NCBI GenBank assembly: GCA_937929945.1
Contig: CALFUK010000036.1
Coordinates: forward strand, 1 to 56,522
Origin: an uncultured Saprospiraceae bacterium
GTDB lineage: Bacteria; Bacteroidota; Bacteroidia; Chitinophagales; Saprospiraceae
Length of the DNA stretch: 56,522 nt
Direction of reading: 5' to 3'
Position 1 is the first letter of the stretch. Every line of letters begins with the position of its first letter. The notes under the pieces were generated by a model, which saw only the letters and a program-made list of their open reading frames with translations, was not told the origin of the DNA and ran no database searches. Positions 19,120 to 28,154 of the stretch are shown here, piece by piece. Position numbers and translations under genes: made by a program.

Positions 19120-20103
19120 TTACTCACTTTTTATATATGAATTCACTTTGACTAGCTCTGTCCCACTTACGGTCGTTACAGTGTATACAAATCCGGGCTG
19201 GATGGAGTATGCCCCTATCTGGCCCTGCTTATCTATCGCTATGAAGCCTACCTGAAGCTTCTTGTAATCTTGTTTGTTTATAATTCTCATGACTGCCTCT
19301 TCACAAGCTTCGGATACTGTGGCACCCTGCCTCATTAGTTCCACTATGAGGAAGGACCCTAGTGTCTTTAGCACCAGCTCTCCCATACCAGTGGCTGTAG
19401 CCGCCCCCACTTCATTGTCTACGAATAGTCCAGCACCAACCACCGGCGAATCACCTACCCTTCCCGCCATCTTATAGCCAAGACCGCTGGTGGTACAAGC
19501 GCCGCTGATATTTTGGTCATGGTCAATGGCCATAATCCCTATCGTGTCATGTAGCTCTATGTTAATTTTAGGCTCGTATTTAGATGTCACCTTCCACTCT
19601 TCCCACTCTTTCTTAGCTTCCTCAGTGAGTAGATTCTGTGACTTAAAGCCTTGATCTACAGCGAACTGTAGTGCCCCCTCACCACTGAGCATCACGTGTG
19701 GCGTCTCTTCCATCACTCTTCGTGCGACTGAGACAGGATGCATGATATTCTTCAGGTAGGTGACTGCTCCATAGTTGCCTAAGTGATCCATCACACAGGC
19801 ATCGAGGGTGACATGCCCATCTCGATCAGGCCTTCCACCGTAGCCGACTGACATGTCCTTAGGGTCAGCTTCTGGCACTCGAGCACCAGCTTCTACCGCA
19901 TCGAGGGCAGTCCCATCAGAGAGTGCCTTCCAAGCAGCTTCGTTGGCCTTGGCATTATCCCAGGTAGAGATGACCATAGGATACTGAGCTTGTATATTTG
20001 GAGTAGCTTTACATGAGCTGACTGCTGTCGTACCCGCTGCTAACCACAAAGATGACTTAAGAGACTGCTTGAAGAATTTTCTTCTATTACCTTTACGACC
20101 CAC
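19120..20103 (-). CDS. Glycosylasparaginase (N4-(beta-N-acetylglucosaminyl)-L-asparaginase), Tat/lipoprotein type
   Basis: 327 residues from a GTG start; no ATG lies upstream in frame. It is an Ntn-hydrolase that matures by cutting itself before a threonine: the motif HDTIGIMAID puts the nucleophile at Thr187. The family's GRVGDSPVVGAGLFVDN and ATATGMGE stretches follow. Family members cleave the GlcNAc-Asn bond of glycoasparagines. The N-terminus has twin arginines (NRRKFFKQ), a hydrophobic stretch and then VSSCK, which looks like a Tat signal with a lipobox. The enzyme would thus be exported and lipid-anchored, as several Bacteroidota relatives are. It is transcribed divergently from the acyltransferase at 20167, with 63 bp between the starts. 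Confidence 0.88.
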   Translation of the reverse strand: MGRKGNRRKFFKQSLKSSLWLAAGTTAVSSCKATPNIQAQYPMVISTWDNAKANEAAWKALSDGTALDAVEAGARVPEADPKDMSVGYGGRPDRDGHVTLDACVMDHLGNYGAVTYLKNIMHPVSVARRVMEETPHVMLSGEGALQFAVDQGFKSQNLLTEEAKKEWEEWKVTSKYEPKINIELHDTIGIMAIDHDQNISGACTTSGLGYKMAGRVGDSPVVGAGLFVDNEVGAATATGMGELVLKTLGSFLIVELMRQGATVSEACEEAVMRIINKQDYKKLQVGFIAIDKQGQIGAYSIQPGFVYTVTTVSGTELVKVNSYIKSE

Positions 20104-20166
20104 TGTTGATTTGTTTTGTGATATCTACCGTTATTAGGGTAGACTTGAATAAAGATAATTGTTAAT

Positions 20167-21057
20167 GTGAATAATACCAGAAATATCGGATCGGATTTAG
20201 GCTTTGCCATCCTCAGGACAATCATTGCCATTTTCTACTTCATCCCCATGAAGCTACTGTATGCCTTAGTCCCCCTATGTAAATTCGTCCTGGAGACCAT
20301 CGGCAGGTATCGGAAGCGAGTCATCAAAGTCAATCTAATCAACAGCCTGCCGGACTATGATCGCATCGATATAAATAATACGATCTCTAACTATTACGAA
20401 CATCTAGCAGAAGTAGCGATCGAGAATCTGAAGCTCTTCTCTAATCAGCGTGGAGCTAAAATCAAATTCGATATCACTAATCCTGCGCTGCTTGATGAGC
20501 TCTACGAGAAAAAGCAGGATGTCATCATGCTGAGTGGTCATCTGGGAAATTGGGAGGTAGGATTCGTGGCCGCCAGCAAGCAATACAAGCATAGAGTCAT
20601 CGGTATCTATAAGAAGCAGACCAACGAAAAAGCGGATAAGTATCTTTTAGATAAAAGATTAGAGAGAGGCGTGACACTGATCGAGCAAAGTCATTTTTCT
20701 AAAGAAATACTCAGTAAATCAAAGACTCCCAGGCTATTCATGCTCATACCAGATCAAAATCCATCAGAGAACAAACGCAATATAAAAATCAACTTCCTAC
20801 ATCAGTGGACTGTCTTTAATACGGCAATCGAAAGAATAGCGGTAAAGAATGACATCCCCGTGGTCTATGGAGATATTACGAAGCTAAATAGGGGGCACTA
20901 CAGAGCTACTATGCTATGGATATCAGAAAATCCGACTGAGACGAGCGAGCACTACATCACTAAGCAATACGCCAAACTCTTAGAACGAAACATCATCTCG
21001 AACCCTTCGATCTGGCTGTGGTCACATCGAAGATGGAAGCCTGGTACTGAGGAGTAG
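20167..21057 (+). CDS. Lipid A biosynthesis-type (LpxL/HtrB family) lysophospholipid acyltransferase
   Basis: 296 residues from a GTG start. A hydrophobic segment near residues 15-45 anchors it to the inner membrane. The acyltransferase HxxxxE motif is present as HLGNWE (His125, Glu130), preceded by MLSGH, and LIPDQNP (about 195-201) matches the family's second block. These enzymes add a secondary acyl chain to lipid A precursors or to related lipids using acyl-ACP. Length is normal for the family. A 7-bp hairpin (21064-21084) lies just after the stop. The exact lipid substrate cannot be told from sequence. Confidence 0.88.
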   Translation: MNNTRNIGSDLGFAILRTIIAIFYFIPMKLLYALVPLCKFVLETIGRYRKRVIKVNLINSLPDYDRIDINNTISNYYEHLAEVAIENLKLFSNQRGAKIKFDITNPALLDELYEKKQDVIMLSGHLGNWEVGFVAASKQYKHRVIGIYKKQTNEKADKYLLDKRLERGVTLIEQSHFSKEILSKSKTPRLFMLIPDQNPSENKRNIKINFLHQWTVFNTAIERIAVKNDIPVVYGDITKLNRGHYRATMLWISENPTETSEHYITKQYAKLLERNIISNPSIWLWSHRRWKPGTEE

Positions 21058-21579
21058 GCATTAGCTCTGAGCTTCTTTCAGAGCAGCACTGCATCATTGC
21101 GCTGTGAGGAATATGCGATCGGTGAATACTCAATTACCACAAAAGGAAGCAAAAAAGCTCTGCTCATTAATCTGCTCCGCTAAATGAGCAGGCAGCCGCC
21201 ACCCTAATAAATAAAACTTCGAAAAATTAATAGCCTGCTATTGCATATGCCATCTAATCATTAGGTATTCCATTACCTCCTTTCGCAGACGAATATCTAA
21301 TAACGAAATAACATAATTGATATACCTATCGAAACGAATATGAGAATATCGCAAACCAAGTAATTGATAACCAATCTATTAGAAATAAAATTAAAGGGAT
21401 ACTAATTCTGAATGCCGCGGAAGTAGAAGGGCATTAATCCTTCATCAAGAACTACTGATGATGGATTCTACTGGTTGTCAGCGATTTATTCTAACCGGGT
21501 GATCGAGTGATGATGTGAAGGAATAACTTGTAATTGGTAATGATAAATCCCCAGATGAGGATCATGAGTGAGTTGCGGC
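21058..21579. other. Intergenic region between convergent genes with three hairpins
   Basis: No gene is seen in these 520 bp between the acyltransferase and the peroxidase. Three inverted repeats are present: 21064-21084 (7-bp stem GCTCTGA/TCAGAGC right after the acyltransferase stop), 21161-21190 (described as a terminator) and 21436-21467 (12-bp stem AATCCTTCATCA/TGATGATGGATT with one mismatch and an 8-nt loop). Confidence 0.6.
21151..21196 (-). terminator. Possible terminator for the haem peroxidase transcript
   Basis: On the minus strand TGCTCATT and AATGAGCA form a perfect 8-bp stem with a 14-nt loop. The stem can be lengthened by an outer AGC/GCT pairing, and six T follow. It is about 385 bp past the stop at 21580, which is far, so the assignment to that gene is tentative. 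Confidence 0.45.
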
Positions 21580-23484
21580 TTAGTCTACGATGAGCTTAGA
21601 TACACCATAGAAGCTACCTTCTTCTACCAGTATGTTGTACACTCCTTTTGCTAATATAGAAGCTACATTGTAGCTGATAAAATTATCTCCCTCATGTATA
21701 GACTTGACATCTTGAATCACAGCTCTTCCACTATTGTCGAAAAAGGTAATATTAATGTCTGCATCGTAGTTAGAGAATACTTTTAAGACCACATTATCAA
21801 CCGTTGGATTCGGATAGACCTCTGAAATCAATTGAATTCTCTCAAGCTCAGGACCATTAGGGATAGACTCATAGGGCATAGCTTGGAAGACATTAGGCTG
21901 CATCAGCTTAATTTCTGTATTACGCATGACTATTTCTCTAAAGCTGGTTCTGCTGATGTATTCTAATTCTTCTGCTGTAAAGATCGGATCGTTCTCAAAG
22001 TAAAATCGATCTGCATCCCTGACCAACTGAAACTGTAGCTTCATGATCATCATGATGGTCTCGCCGAAGAGTGCATCTGGCATGTGGTATTCAGCCAGCA
22101 TACCTACCCAAGGGTCTATATCATCAACTGAGCCATAGATAGCCTCCAGTTCTTTAGCTTCTTCTTGGTCATTCGTGATGTCGTAGAAACTCTTGACCAG
22201 TGGAAGGCCCAGATTTCTTCTTATCGTATTGTAATCAGGAAGTCCGCGTTCTCGTCCTCTCTGGATATTGATAGCTGCTAAGTCAAGACCACCTGCCTCA
22301 GGACCACCAAATAAAAAATTTCTCACGTCATCTACGACTTTGCAGTCCATAGCCTGCTGCACTTGACTCGCCATACCTTGAAAATATGGGTCAATTCCGC
22401 CAGCGAGTAGCACTGCTCCAGGATTGAAGAAACCATCTTTCAAGGTCATATTACCTCGTGGAATTTCATCTCCGACCGGAGACATTCTAATGATATTACT
22501 ATTAATCAGGGTGTGTCCTAAACGAAAGGCTGCTGAGGAGAACACATTAAATATACCAGGAGACATGGACTCATTATAGCCGTGGTATTCTGGTAAGATG
22601 ACTCCCATACTGGGAAGCCACTCATTATAGACAATGTTTTGTAAATAAGCTGTGACATGTCTTCTGGCCATTTGAAAGACCTGCTCATCAGTCAAGGCAG
22701 GATTTTCAGTGATGAATGAATCTGCTAATCGATTATGCTCTCTGACAAATAAGGTATGTATGGAGATCAGTAAAGGATTCTCATTAGCTCTTTCATCTCC
22801 GGCAACGAATAACTTAGTGCCTGAGCCAGTGTCATCCGCCATGTGCGGTGCGTTGCTGTCTCTTCTACCATTGAATTCGTTCGTAGTGGTATTCCACGGA
22901 AGCAGATTGCTGCCAGATACTTTAAGTCTTCCTCCTTGGAAGCTTCTTAGCCAATCTGTGGTCGACTTATCGGTGCCGTAAATCGCAGAGCCATCTATAA
23001 ATGCAGTCGTCGCATTCAGGTGTTGTCTCGGATTAGAAACCGAAGTACCAGTACCAGGTGCTGCCGCTGATCTTGCCATTCTTATAAGTGAATTAGCTGC
23101 AAAATGCTCATCTCCACTCTCTACAACAATAGATGCATCTTCAGCTGATGACTCGACTAAAGTCATGTCATGATCAATGAATTGACCAAAAACCCAAACG
23201 AAGTCGCTTAGATTACGGCCATCAAATATGGATTCTTCTTGTGCAAAAAAGGCATTGGAAATGGAACGGGGATTCATGCGATTAGATCCCGCAGGTGAAT
23301 TGATTTGATCTTCGTAAGCTGTTTCTGTGATTCTGATCAGCTGATCGCCGACCGCTCCGTTAGATGAAGACTGGAGGCTATTATTAGCTCCACTTAAATC
23401 TTGGAATTCTTGTGATATCGCGGTCTGCAGGGAAAAACAGACAACTATCATTAACAGGTTACAAAATCGGTTCACTCTCTTCAT
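21580..23484 (-). CDS. Secreted animal-type haem peroxidase with type A T9SS signal
   Basis: The open frame reaches 23577, but the start at 23484 (634 residues) is chosen because it gives a clean signal peptide (MKRVNRFCNLLMIVVCFS, then TAISQE) and sits 60 bp below a perfect -7 box. The peroxidase domain covers about residues 30-530. VFGQFIDHDMTL carries the distal His. RANENPLLISIHTLFVREHNR and AFRLGHTLINSN, the latter with the proximal His, are the family's conserved blocks. Relatives include myeloperoxidase-like and peroxinectin-like enzymes that oxidise halides or phenols with hydrogen peroxide. The last ~85 residues, starting VYPNPTVDNVVLKVF and ending SKLIVD, are a T9SS sorting domain, so the enzyme is exported and attached to, or released from, the cell surface. 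Substrate unknown. Confidence 0.9.
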   Translation of the reverse strand: MKRVNRFCNLLMIVVCFSLQTAISQEFQDLSGANNSLQSSSNGAVGDQLIRITETAYEDQINSPAGSNRMNPRSISNAFFAQEESIFDGRNLSDFVWVFGQFIDHDMTLVESSAEDASIVVESGDEHFAANSLIRMARSAAAPGTGTSVSNPRQHLNATTAFIDGSAIYGTDKSTTDWLRSFQGGRLKVSGSNLLPWNTTTNEFNGRRDSNAPHMADDTGSGTKLFVAGDERANENPLLISIHTLFVREHNRLADSFITENPALTDEQVFQMARRHVTAYLQNIVYNEWLPSMGVILPEYHGYNESMSPGIFNVFSSAAFRLGHTLINSNIIRMSPVGDEIPRGNMTLKDGFFNPGAVLLAGGIDPYFQGMASQVQQAMDCKVVDDVRNFLFGGPEAGGLDLAAINIQRGRERGLPDYNTIRRNLGLPLVKSFYDITNDQEEAKELEAIYGSVDDIDPWVGMLAEYHMPDALFGETIMMIMKLQFQLVRDADRFYFENDPIFTAEELEYISRTSFREIVMRNTEIKLMQPNVFQAMPYESIPNGPELERIQLISEVYPNPTVDNVVLKVFSNYDADINITFFDNSGRAVIQDVKSIHEGDNFISYNVASILAKGVYNILVEEGSFYGVSKLIVD

Positions 23485-23543
23485 CTTAAAATCAAAAATG
23501 ACTTTGTTTTCGCTTAAAACGAAAGTCTCAAATATGCTGAGCG

Positions 23544-23551
23544 CAAATATA
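23544..23551 (-). promoter_or_regulatory. -7 box (TATATTTG) of the haem peroxidase gene
   Basis: The minus strand reads TATATTTGCGC, a perfect TAnnTTTG, 60 bp upstream of the chosen ATG; the expected leader is about 53 nt. A CTTG lies 23 bp further upstream, a little far for a -33 element. The box falls inside the longer open frame, which supports the later start codon. Confidence 0.6.
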
Positions 23552-23954
23552 GGAAAAATGAGGTATAGATATGACAAGTGCTGCTTGCTATTTTGATTAA
23601 TAAAGCAGTACTGTTTTTGGAGCAGGTCCTATTTTACTGACTTTCGAAAGTACTAAAACCTTGGGAGATTAAATATAACAATTTATCATCAAGTATAAAT
23701 AACTATAAATCAATATTTTAAACTAATTTTTTACTGCCAAGCTTTTATATATTGTTAAGATTAATATTTGTCGGCCATTAGCTATAAATAGCTGAATTTT
23801 AACATATTTTCTTATGAGTTATATCTTATCACTTCATATTTCAAATTCATGAACCTTAATTAACATTAGTTAAGCTTGCATACCATACTGTCACAGCTCA
23901 CACTACTATCTTAGATGATATTGAAAATATGAGTTCCTTGATTTAAATAGACGC
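23552..23954. other. AT-rich intergenic region
   Basis: This 400-bp AT-rich stretch lies between the MATE exporter stop and the peroxidase promoter. I see no gene, RNA or strong hairpin in it. Confidence 0.5.
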
Positions 23955-25256
23955 TCATTGATATGACCGACTCGAGCGAAGGCGGAAAAAGTAGTACAGG
24001 CTTTGAATCATGCCACGACTCCCCATGAATAGTATAAATGCTAACCACAATGCATCTCGGACATGGAAGTGCATCATGATGTAATAGACGCACAGAAATA
24101 GTATCAGAGACAGGATCATGCTGTCCCTCATTTCACGAGAAGCCAGAAGCCCGATGAATACACCATCCCAGATATAACTACTAAAACTGACAATGGGAAA
24201 AATGATGATCCAGAAATACAGCCCTTTTGTATAACTTATTAGCTCCATATCATCGGTGAATAGTGCAATGATTGGATCAGAAAACAGATAAAAAACCGAT
24301 GCATACAATAATGCAAGAACTGCACCCCAAGCAAATGACTTTTTGATCGCTTCATTGGTCATCCTCTCCTGTTTTGCCCCAGCATACTTCCCGACGATGC
24401 TCTCAGCTGCATGAGCAAATCCATCCACTCCGTAGGACATCCAATTAATCAGCTGCAAAAGGATGACTGAGGCCCCCAGAAAGAGCGGTCCAATGGAAGA
24501 TGACTGACTATAAAAGAATCCAAATGAACTAGTCAGACACAGAGTCCTGATGAATAAATCTGTATTGGTGCTTACGTATGATCTAAAATCACCTAAAAGC
24601 CACAACTCCTTGATTTTGAGTAGATAAAACTCTTGCCGCCTATCTCGAAAATACAAAATAAGCACTAAGGCTAAACCTATATACTGAGACAGAACAGTGC
24701 CCAAAGCCACGCCGTAGATGTCTAACTGGTATAACACCACTAATGCATAGCTTAAGACTGCATTGAGCACATTTATCATGACCGTCACCACGAGTGGAAT
24801 CACTGCATTCTGAACCCCAAAATACCAACCCATGAATACATATAATAATAAGGTAGCTGGTGCGGCGATGATCCTGACCTTAAAATAATCAATGACCAAC
24901 TGATGTTGCTGCTGGTCCAAGTCAAATAAAACCGATATCAAAGACCGCATCGGCAGGTACAATACTAAAACGAAGGCTGCTATGCCCAATGCAATCAGAG
25001 CCGATCTCCACAAATGCACTGATACCATGTGGCTGTCACCTTCTCCATATGCTTGGGCTGTCATACCTGTGGTCCCCATTCTCAAAAAACCAAAATTCCA
25101 GTAGATGAAATTGAAAATCATCGAGCCAATACCCACCGCTCCCAGGTGCATGGACGACAGATGTCCCATCAAAATGGTGTCCACTGTAGACAAAATAGGT
25201 ATCGACAGATTACTGATAATATTAGGCACCGCAAGCTTGAGAATTTCCTTGTTCAA
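23955..25256 (-). CDS. MATE-family efflux transporter (DinF-like)
   Basis: 433 residues, with about 12 hydrophobic segments throughout. The N-terminus LKLAVPNIISNLSIPILSTVDTI and the following GHLSSMHLGAVGIGSMI are typical of MATE exporters of the DinF type, which expel drugs or metabolites using a sodium or proton gradient. The start is a TTG: an in-frame TAG lies two codons upstream, and the conserved N-terminal motif begins right at this codon, so a later start is unlikely. It is divergent from the PASTA protein at 25428. The substrate cannot be predicted. Confidence 0.88.
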   Translation of the reverse strand: MNKEILKLAVPNIISNLSIPILSTVDTILMGHLSSMHLGAVGIGSMIFNFIYWNFGFLRMGTTGMTAQAYGEGDSHMVSVHLWRSALIALGIAAFVLVLYLPMRSLISVLFDLDQQQHQLVIDYFKVRIIAAPATLLLYVFMGWYFGVQNAVIPLVVTVMINVLNAVLSYALVVLYQLDIYGVALGTVLSQYIGLALVLILYFRDRRQEFYLLKIKELWLLGDFRSYVSTNTDLFIRTLCLTSSFGFFYSQSSSIGPLFLGASVILLQLINWMSYGVDGFAHAAESIVGKYAGAKQERMTNEAIKKSFAWGAVLALLYASVFYLFSDPIIALFTDDMELISYTKGLYFWIIIFPIVSFSSYIWDGVFIGLLASREMRDSMILSLILFLCVYYIMMHFHVRDALWLAFILFMGSRGMIQSLYYFFRLRSSRSYQ

Positions 25257-25427
25257 AGTCTATTATATTATTGCACATGAGATCTGAAACGAATACACGC
25301 TATGGAATCTCATATCGTATATCTTTATCAATATACGACGACTCGCATGAAGAAAATTAATATTATGTAATTAGGTCGTTATCTGATGACTATGAAGCAA
25401 TTAATCTACTGAGGACGTAGCCTCTCA

Positions 25428-26333
25428 ATGGAGCTGAGTGCGCATCAGAATGTTAGATTATTGCTACATAGCTGCCTCATTAGCAATAATTCGCGTAGTT
25501 TTATCGTCGGTATATTTCACGATAAATTTAGCGCATTGACTGTTAAGCGATTCCTTGTACATATTGCACTTATATTTCTGGTCTTATTCTTAGTCCTCTA
25601 TGTTACGATGTGTGGAGTCAAAAGCTACACTAATCATGGACAGCAACTCGTCTTGCCTGATTATATTGATAAGAGCATTGACTTCGCCATTGATGATGCG
25701 AAGAACAGTGGTCATGGCTTCGAAGTGATCGTCAATGACTCTATCCATCGATTAGGCATTCCAGGTGGTCAAATTCTAAATCAAAACCCTAAGCCAAACA
25801 GTAAAGTCAAAGAAAGCAGAAAGATATACGTCACCATAGCTAAATACGCCGCTGAATTATTCAAAAGCGAATACCTCGGCACCTTGTACGGGGAAGATTT
25901 TAACATGAAGTCAAAGGAGCTGCGCAATGTGGACATCTTCACTGAAGTCGTGGACAGGCAGTACGATCGAGGTCAGCCGGGTATGATCCTGAAAGCTTAT
26001 TATAAAGGGAGGCCAGTCATCGATTCGCTAACCAGACGGACCATAGAAGGCATCAACATCAAAAAGGGCGAAACCATCAAGGTCGTCCTGAGTAAAAATG
26101 ATGGCGGACAATCTGAATTACCGAATTTAGTATGCAAACAAATCAGCATCGCGCGCTTCTTGCTCAAATCATCAAGACTCAATATCAATATCGCACAAGA
26201 CGCAGATGTGGTGAATCTTTCTGAAGCATATATATACAAGCAAGAGCCCTCTATCGAAGATATGTCTTATATTACGATGGGAGAGACTGTCGTCGTATAT
26301 GCGTCAAAAGAAAAGCCGTCAGATTGTCCGTAA
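25428..26333 (+). CDS. Membrane-anchored PASTA-domain protein
   Basis: 301 residues from the first ATG. One transmembrane helix (about 46-62, IALIFLVLFLVLYVTM) is followed by three PASTA-like domains, at about 75-138, 145-215 and 220-292. Each shows the LPDYIDKSIDFAIDDAKNSG or equivalent helix and an I..Q.P..N..V turn followed by a short strand. PASTA domains usually bind muropeptides or lipid II in Gram-positive kinases and PBPs; here there is no kinase or PBP domain, as is common in Bacteroidota. A TTG at 25536 (residue 37) just before the membrane helix could be the real start and would remove a poorly typical N-terminal stretch. Function unknown, probably envelope-related. Confidence 0.8.
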   Translation: MELSAHQNVRLLLHSCLISNNSRSFIVGIFHDKFSALTVKRFLVHIALIFLVLFLVLYVTMCGVKSYTNHGQQLVLPDYIDKSIDFAIDDAKNSGHGFEVIVNDSIHRLGIPGGQILNQNPKPNSKVKESRKIYVTIAKYAAELFKSEYLGTLYGEDFNMKSKELRNVDIFTEVVDRQYDRGQPGMILKAYYKGRPVIDSLTRRTIEGINIKKGETIKVVLSKNDGGQSELPNLVCKQISIARFLLKSSRLNINIAQDADVVNLSEAYIYKQEPSIEDMSYITMGETVVVYASKEKPSDCP

Positions 26334-26514
26334 CAGACATGATCAGTGTTCATCTGCAACCCAAATATTGGTGTATTACTTACAAACGCACAGAAGCATC
26401 CATTGTAGAGCGTGAAAATGTTAAAAAACTTAAGATAAACGAGTGACTCTCCCCATTTGTGTCGTCTGAAAGGTATTAGAAAGATTATTTTTAGAACTTT
26501 AATAAATTAGTAAA

Positions 26515-27177
26515 ATGAATATAGTTGAAACAATCTCAAGTTCTCTGAAACAAACATTTGATGGCTTTGCTGCCTTCATTCCAAAATTATTCGGAGCCCT
26601 CATTATCCTTTTAATTGGTTGGCTGATTGCCAGAGCAATAAAATTTGCTTTGTCAAAAATCCTTAAAGCCGTAAAATTTGATGACTTATCAGAAAAAGTT
26701 GGCATCAATGGATACATTGCCAAAGCAGGTTTGAAATCAAGAGGTTCAGACTTGATCGCCAAGCTGGGTTACTGGAGTGTCATGTTTACGGTATTAATTT
26801 TATTTTTTGACTCATTAGGCCTTGGAATGGTTTCAGACCTTTTAAGCGATGTGATTAAGTTTATACCTAACATCATCATAGCATGTATCTTATTAGTTGT
26901 CGGTATGTACTTAGCACAATTCGTACAAACCCTTGTCGAAGCGGCGCTTAAGACTGGAGGATTTAGTAATCCTGGTTTAGTCGGAAAGATTGCTTACGGT
27001 GCGATCATGTTCTTAACCATTACGATTGCGCTTAATAAATTAAGCATTGGAGAAGGTATCTTAGATAACCTGATATCTATCATCTTCGGTGCATTAGGTC
27101 TTGCTCTTTCTATAGCATTTGGTCTTGGAGGAGTTGACTGGGCAAAAGGCATGCTTAACAAAGTATCAAAGAATTAG
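26515..27177 (+). CDS. MscS-like membrane protein of conserved TM-helix repeats, no beta domain
   Basis: 220 residues with about five hydrophobic helices. It carries two copies of the TM-helix repeat seen in small mechanosensitive channel relatives: FIPKLFGALIILLIGWLIAR near residue 22 and FIPNIIIACILLVVGMYLAQ near residue 116. A Gly/Ala/Leu-rich pore-like helix follows near 190-205 (FGALGLALSIAFGLGG). The cytoplasmic beta domain of true MscS is absent. Similar short proteins are often annotated as mechanosensitive ion channel family members. A strong terminator follows 27 bp after the stop, so the gene is probably monocistronic. Confidence 0.75.
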   Translation: MNIVETISSSLKQTFDGFAAFIPKLFGALIILLIGWLIARAIKFALSKILKAVKFDDLSEKVGINGYIAKAGLKSRGSDLIAKLGYWSVMFTVLILFFDSLGLGMVSDLLSDVIKFIPNIIIACILLVVGMYLAQFVQTLVEAALKTGGFSNPGLVGKIAYGAIMFLTITIALNKLSIGEGILDNLISIIFGALGLALSIAFGLGGVDWAKGMLNKVSKN

Positions 27178-27204
27178 TAGGAGAGAAAGAAATAAATCTC
27201 ACAG

Positions 27205-27236
27205 ACCCTCATCTTACCGCAGATGAGGGTTTTTTT
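27205..27236 (+). terminator. Rho-independent terminator
   Basis: ACCCTCATCT, a TACCGC loop and AGATGAGGGT form a perfect 10-bp stem followed by seven T. It lies 27 bp after the stop of the MscS-like gene. Confidence 0.92.
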
Positions 27237-27369
27237 ATGCCCAAGACTAAGAGCCGCTTTTTCATCGTGTCTTGGTAACTTCTGATTCCTCAATACTACC
27301 GCAAGACCAGTCGGAAAAGTGATTTTATCATGTAGTTTATTGGAAATCAATAAGTTGCATATAGGTATT

Positions 27370-27489
27370 TGTCGAAAGATTAGAAATTCTTACTGCCGAA
27401 CATCCCGATCCATGTAATAAGAGCGCAGAATACGCTATTACATGAAATATAAGTCGATGCTTTCTGCCATTATACGCTCACTTTCGACA
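27370..27489. repeat. Nested inverted repeats
   Basis: An outer 9-bp pair, TGTCGAAAG (27370-27378) and CTTTCGACA (27481-27489), encloses an inner hairpin. The inner stem is CATGTAATA (27411-27419) with TATTACATG (27436-27444), plus GCG/CGC after a 3-nt bulge. It sits between two convergent genes. It may be a transcript-end structure, a structured RNA or a remnant of a small mobile element; nothing identifies which. Confidence 0.6.
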
Positions 27490-27523
27490 GATTTTTAACA
27501 GAGCTTCACAAACCCATCGTAAC

Positions 27524-28060
27524 CTAAAACTTATTCTTCCACATCATTGATTCAACGGGTCGGATCGAGCGCTCATTATACTTAGCTCCTGGCTTCCGAT
27601 TATAGAAATTTTCGATATCCCCCTCTACTTTGAAATAGATCAGCTGTCCAATCGGCATACCTGCATATACCTTCACAGGCTTGATGCATGAAATCTCCAA
27701 TGTCCAGCTATTGCAGAATCCGACATCTCCTTTACCAGCTGTGGCATGAATATCAATACCTAATCTGCCAATGCTAGACTTACCCTCTAAAAATGGAACA
27801 GTCGCGTGCGTCTCGGTATACTCCTCGGTGACACCCAAGTAAAGCTCACCTGGCTGCAGAATATAGCCATCATCAGGTATATCAATGTGTTTGACCTGAT
27901 TGTGCTTTTTAGCATCCAAGATATCGTCTACATAGACAGCCATGTGTCTACCCAGATGGACATCATATGAATTGGTACCCAGGCACTCTGGCCTGAATGG
28001 CTCTATGACAATGTCACCATTGGCAATGGACTCTTTAATTTTAGTGTCGGTTAAGATCAT
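27524..28060 (-). CDS. dcd: dCTP deaminase
   Basis: 178 residues from the ATG at 28060, a start chosen because MILTDTKIKESI is the usual N-terminus; an open frame extends 25 codons further upstream without homology-like content. Conserved blocks: LGTNSYDVHLG, EGKSSIGRLGIDIHATAG, GFCNSWTLEISC (with the catalytic Glu) and AGMPIGQLIYF. The enzyme deaminates dCTP to dUTP as a homotrimer and feeds thymidylate synthesis. Some relatives also hydrolyse dUTP, which cannot be decided here. It is divergent from the phosphopantetheinyl transferase. Confidence 0.92.
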   Translation of the reverse strand: MILTDTKIKESIANGDIVIEPFRPECLGTNSYDVHLGRHMAVYVDDILDAKKHNQVKHIDIPDDGYILQPGELYLGVTEEYTETHATVPFLEGKSSIGRLGIDIHATAGKGDVGFCNSWTLEISCIKPVKVYAGMPIGQLIYFKVEGDIENFYNRKPGAKYNERSIRPVESMMWKNKF

Positions 28061-28154
28061 GAACTGTTGCTTATCTTGAGGACAAATGGTCTGTACATTT
28101 GATTTCCTTATGGCTAATAGAATCGAGTGCCGCAATATTAAGTAATTTTAGCCT

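Noticed and set aside
21136-21187. Tiny frame near the convergent hairpins (ATG then 23 codons)
   Set aside because: It overlaps the hairpins, is only about 24 codons long and shows no similarity that I recognise.
23485-23577. Longer N-terminus for the haem peroxidase
   Set aside because: The extra 31 residues precede a good signal peptide and overlap the -7 box, so the start at 23484 is preferred.
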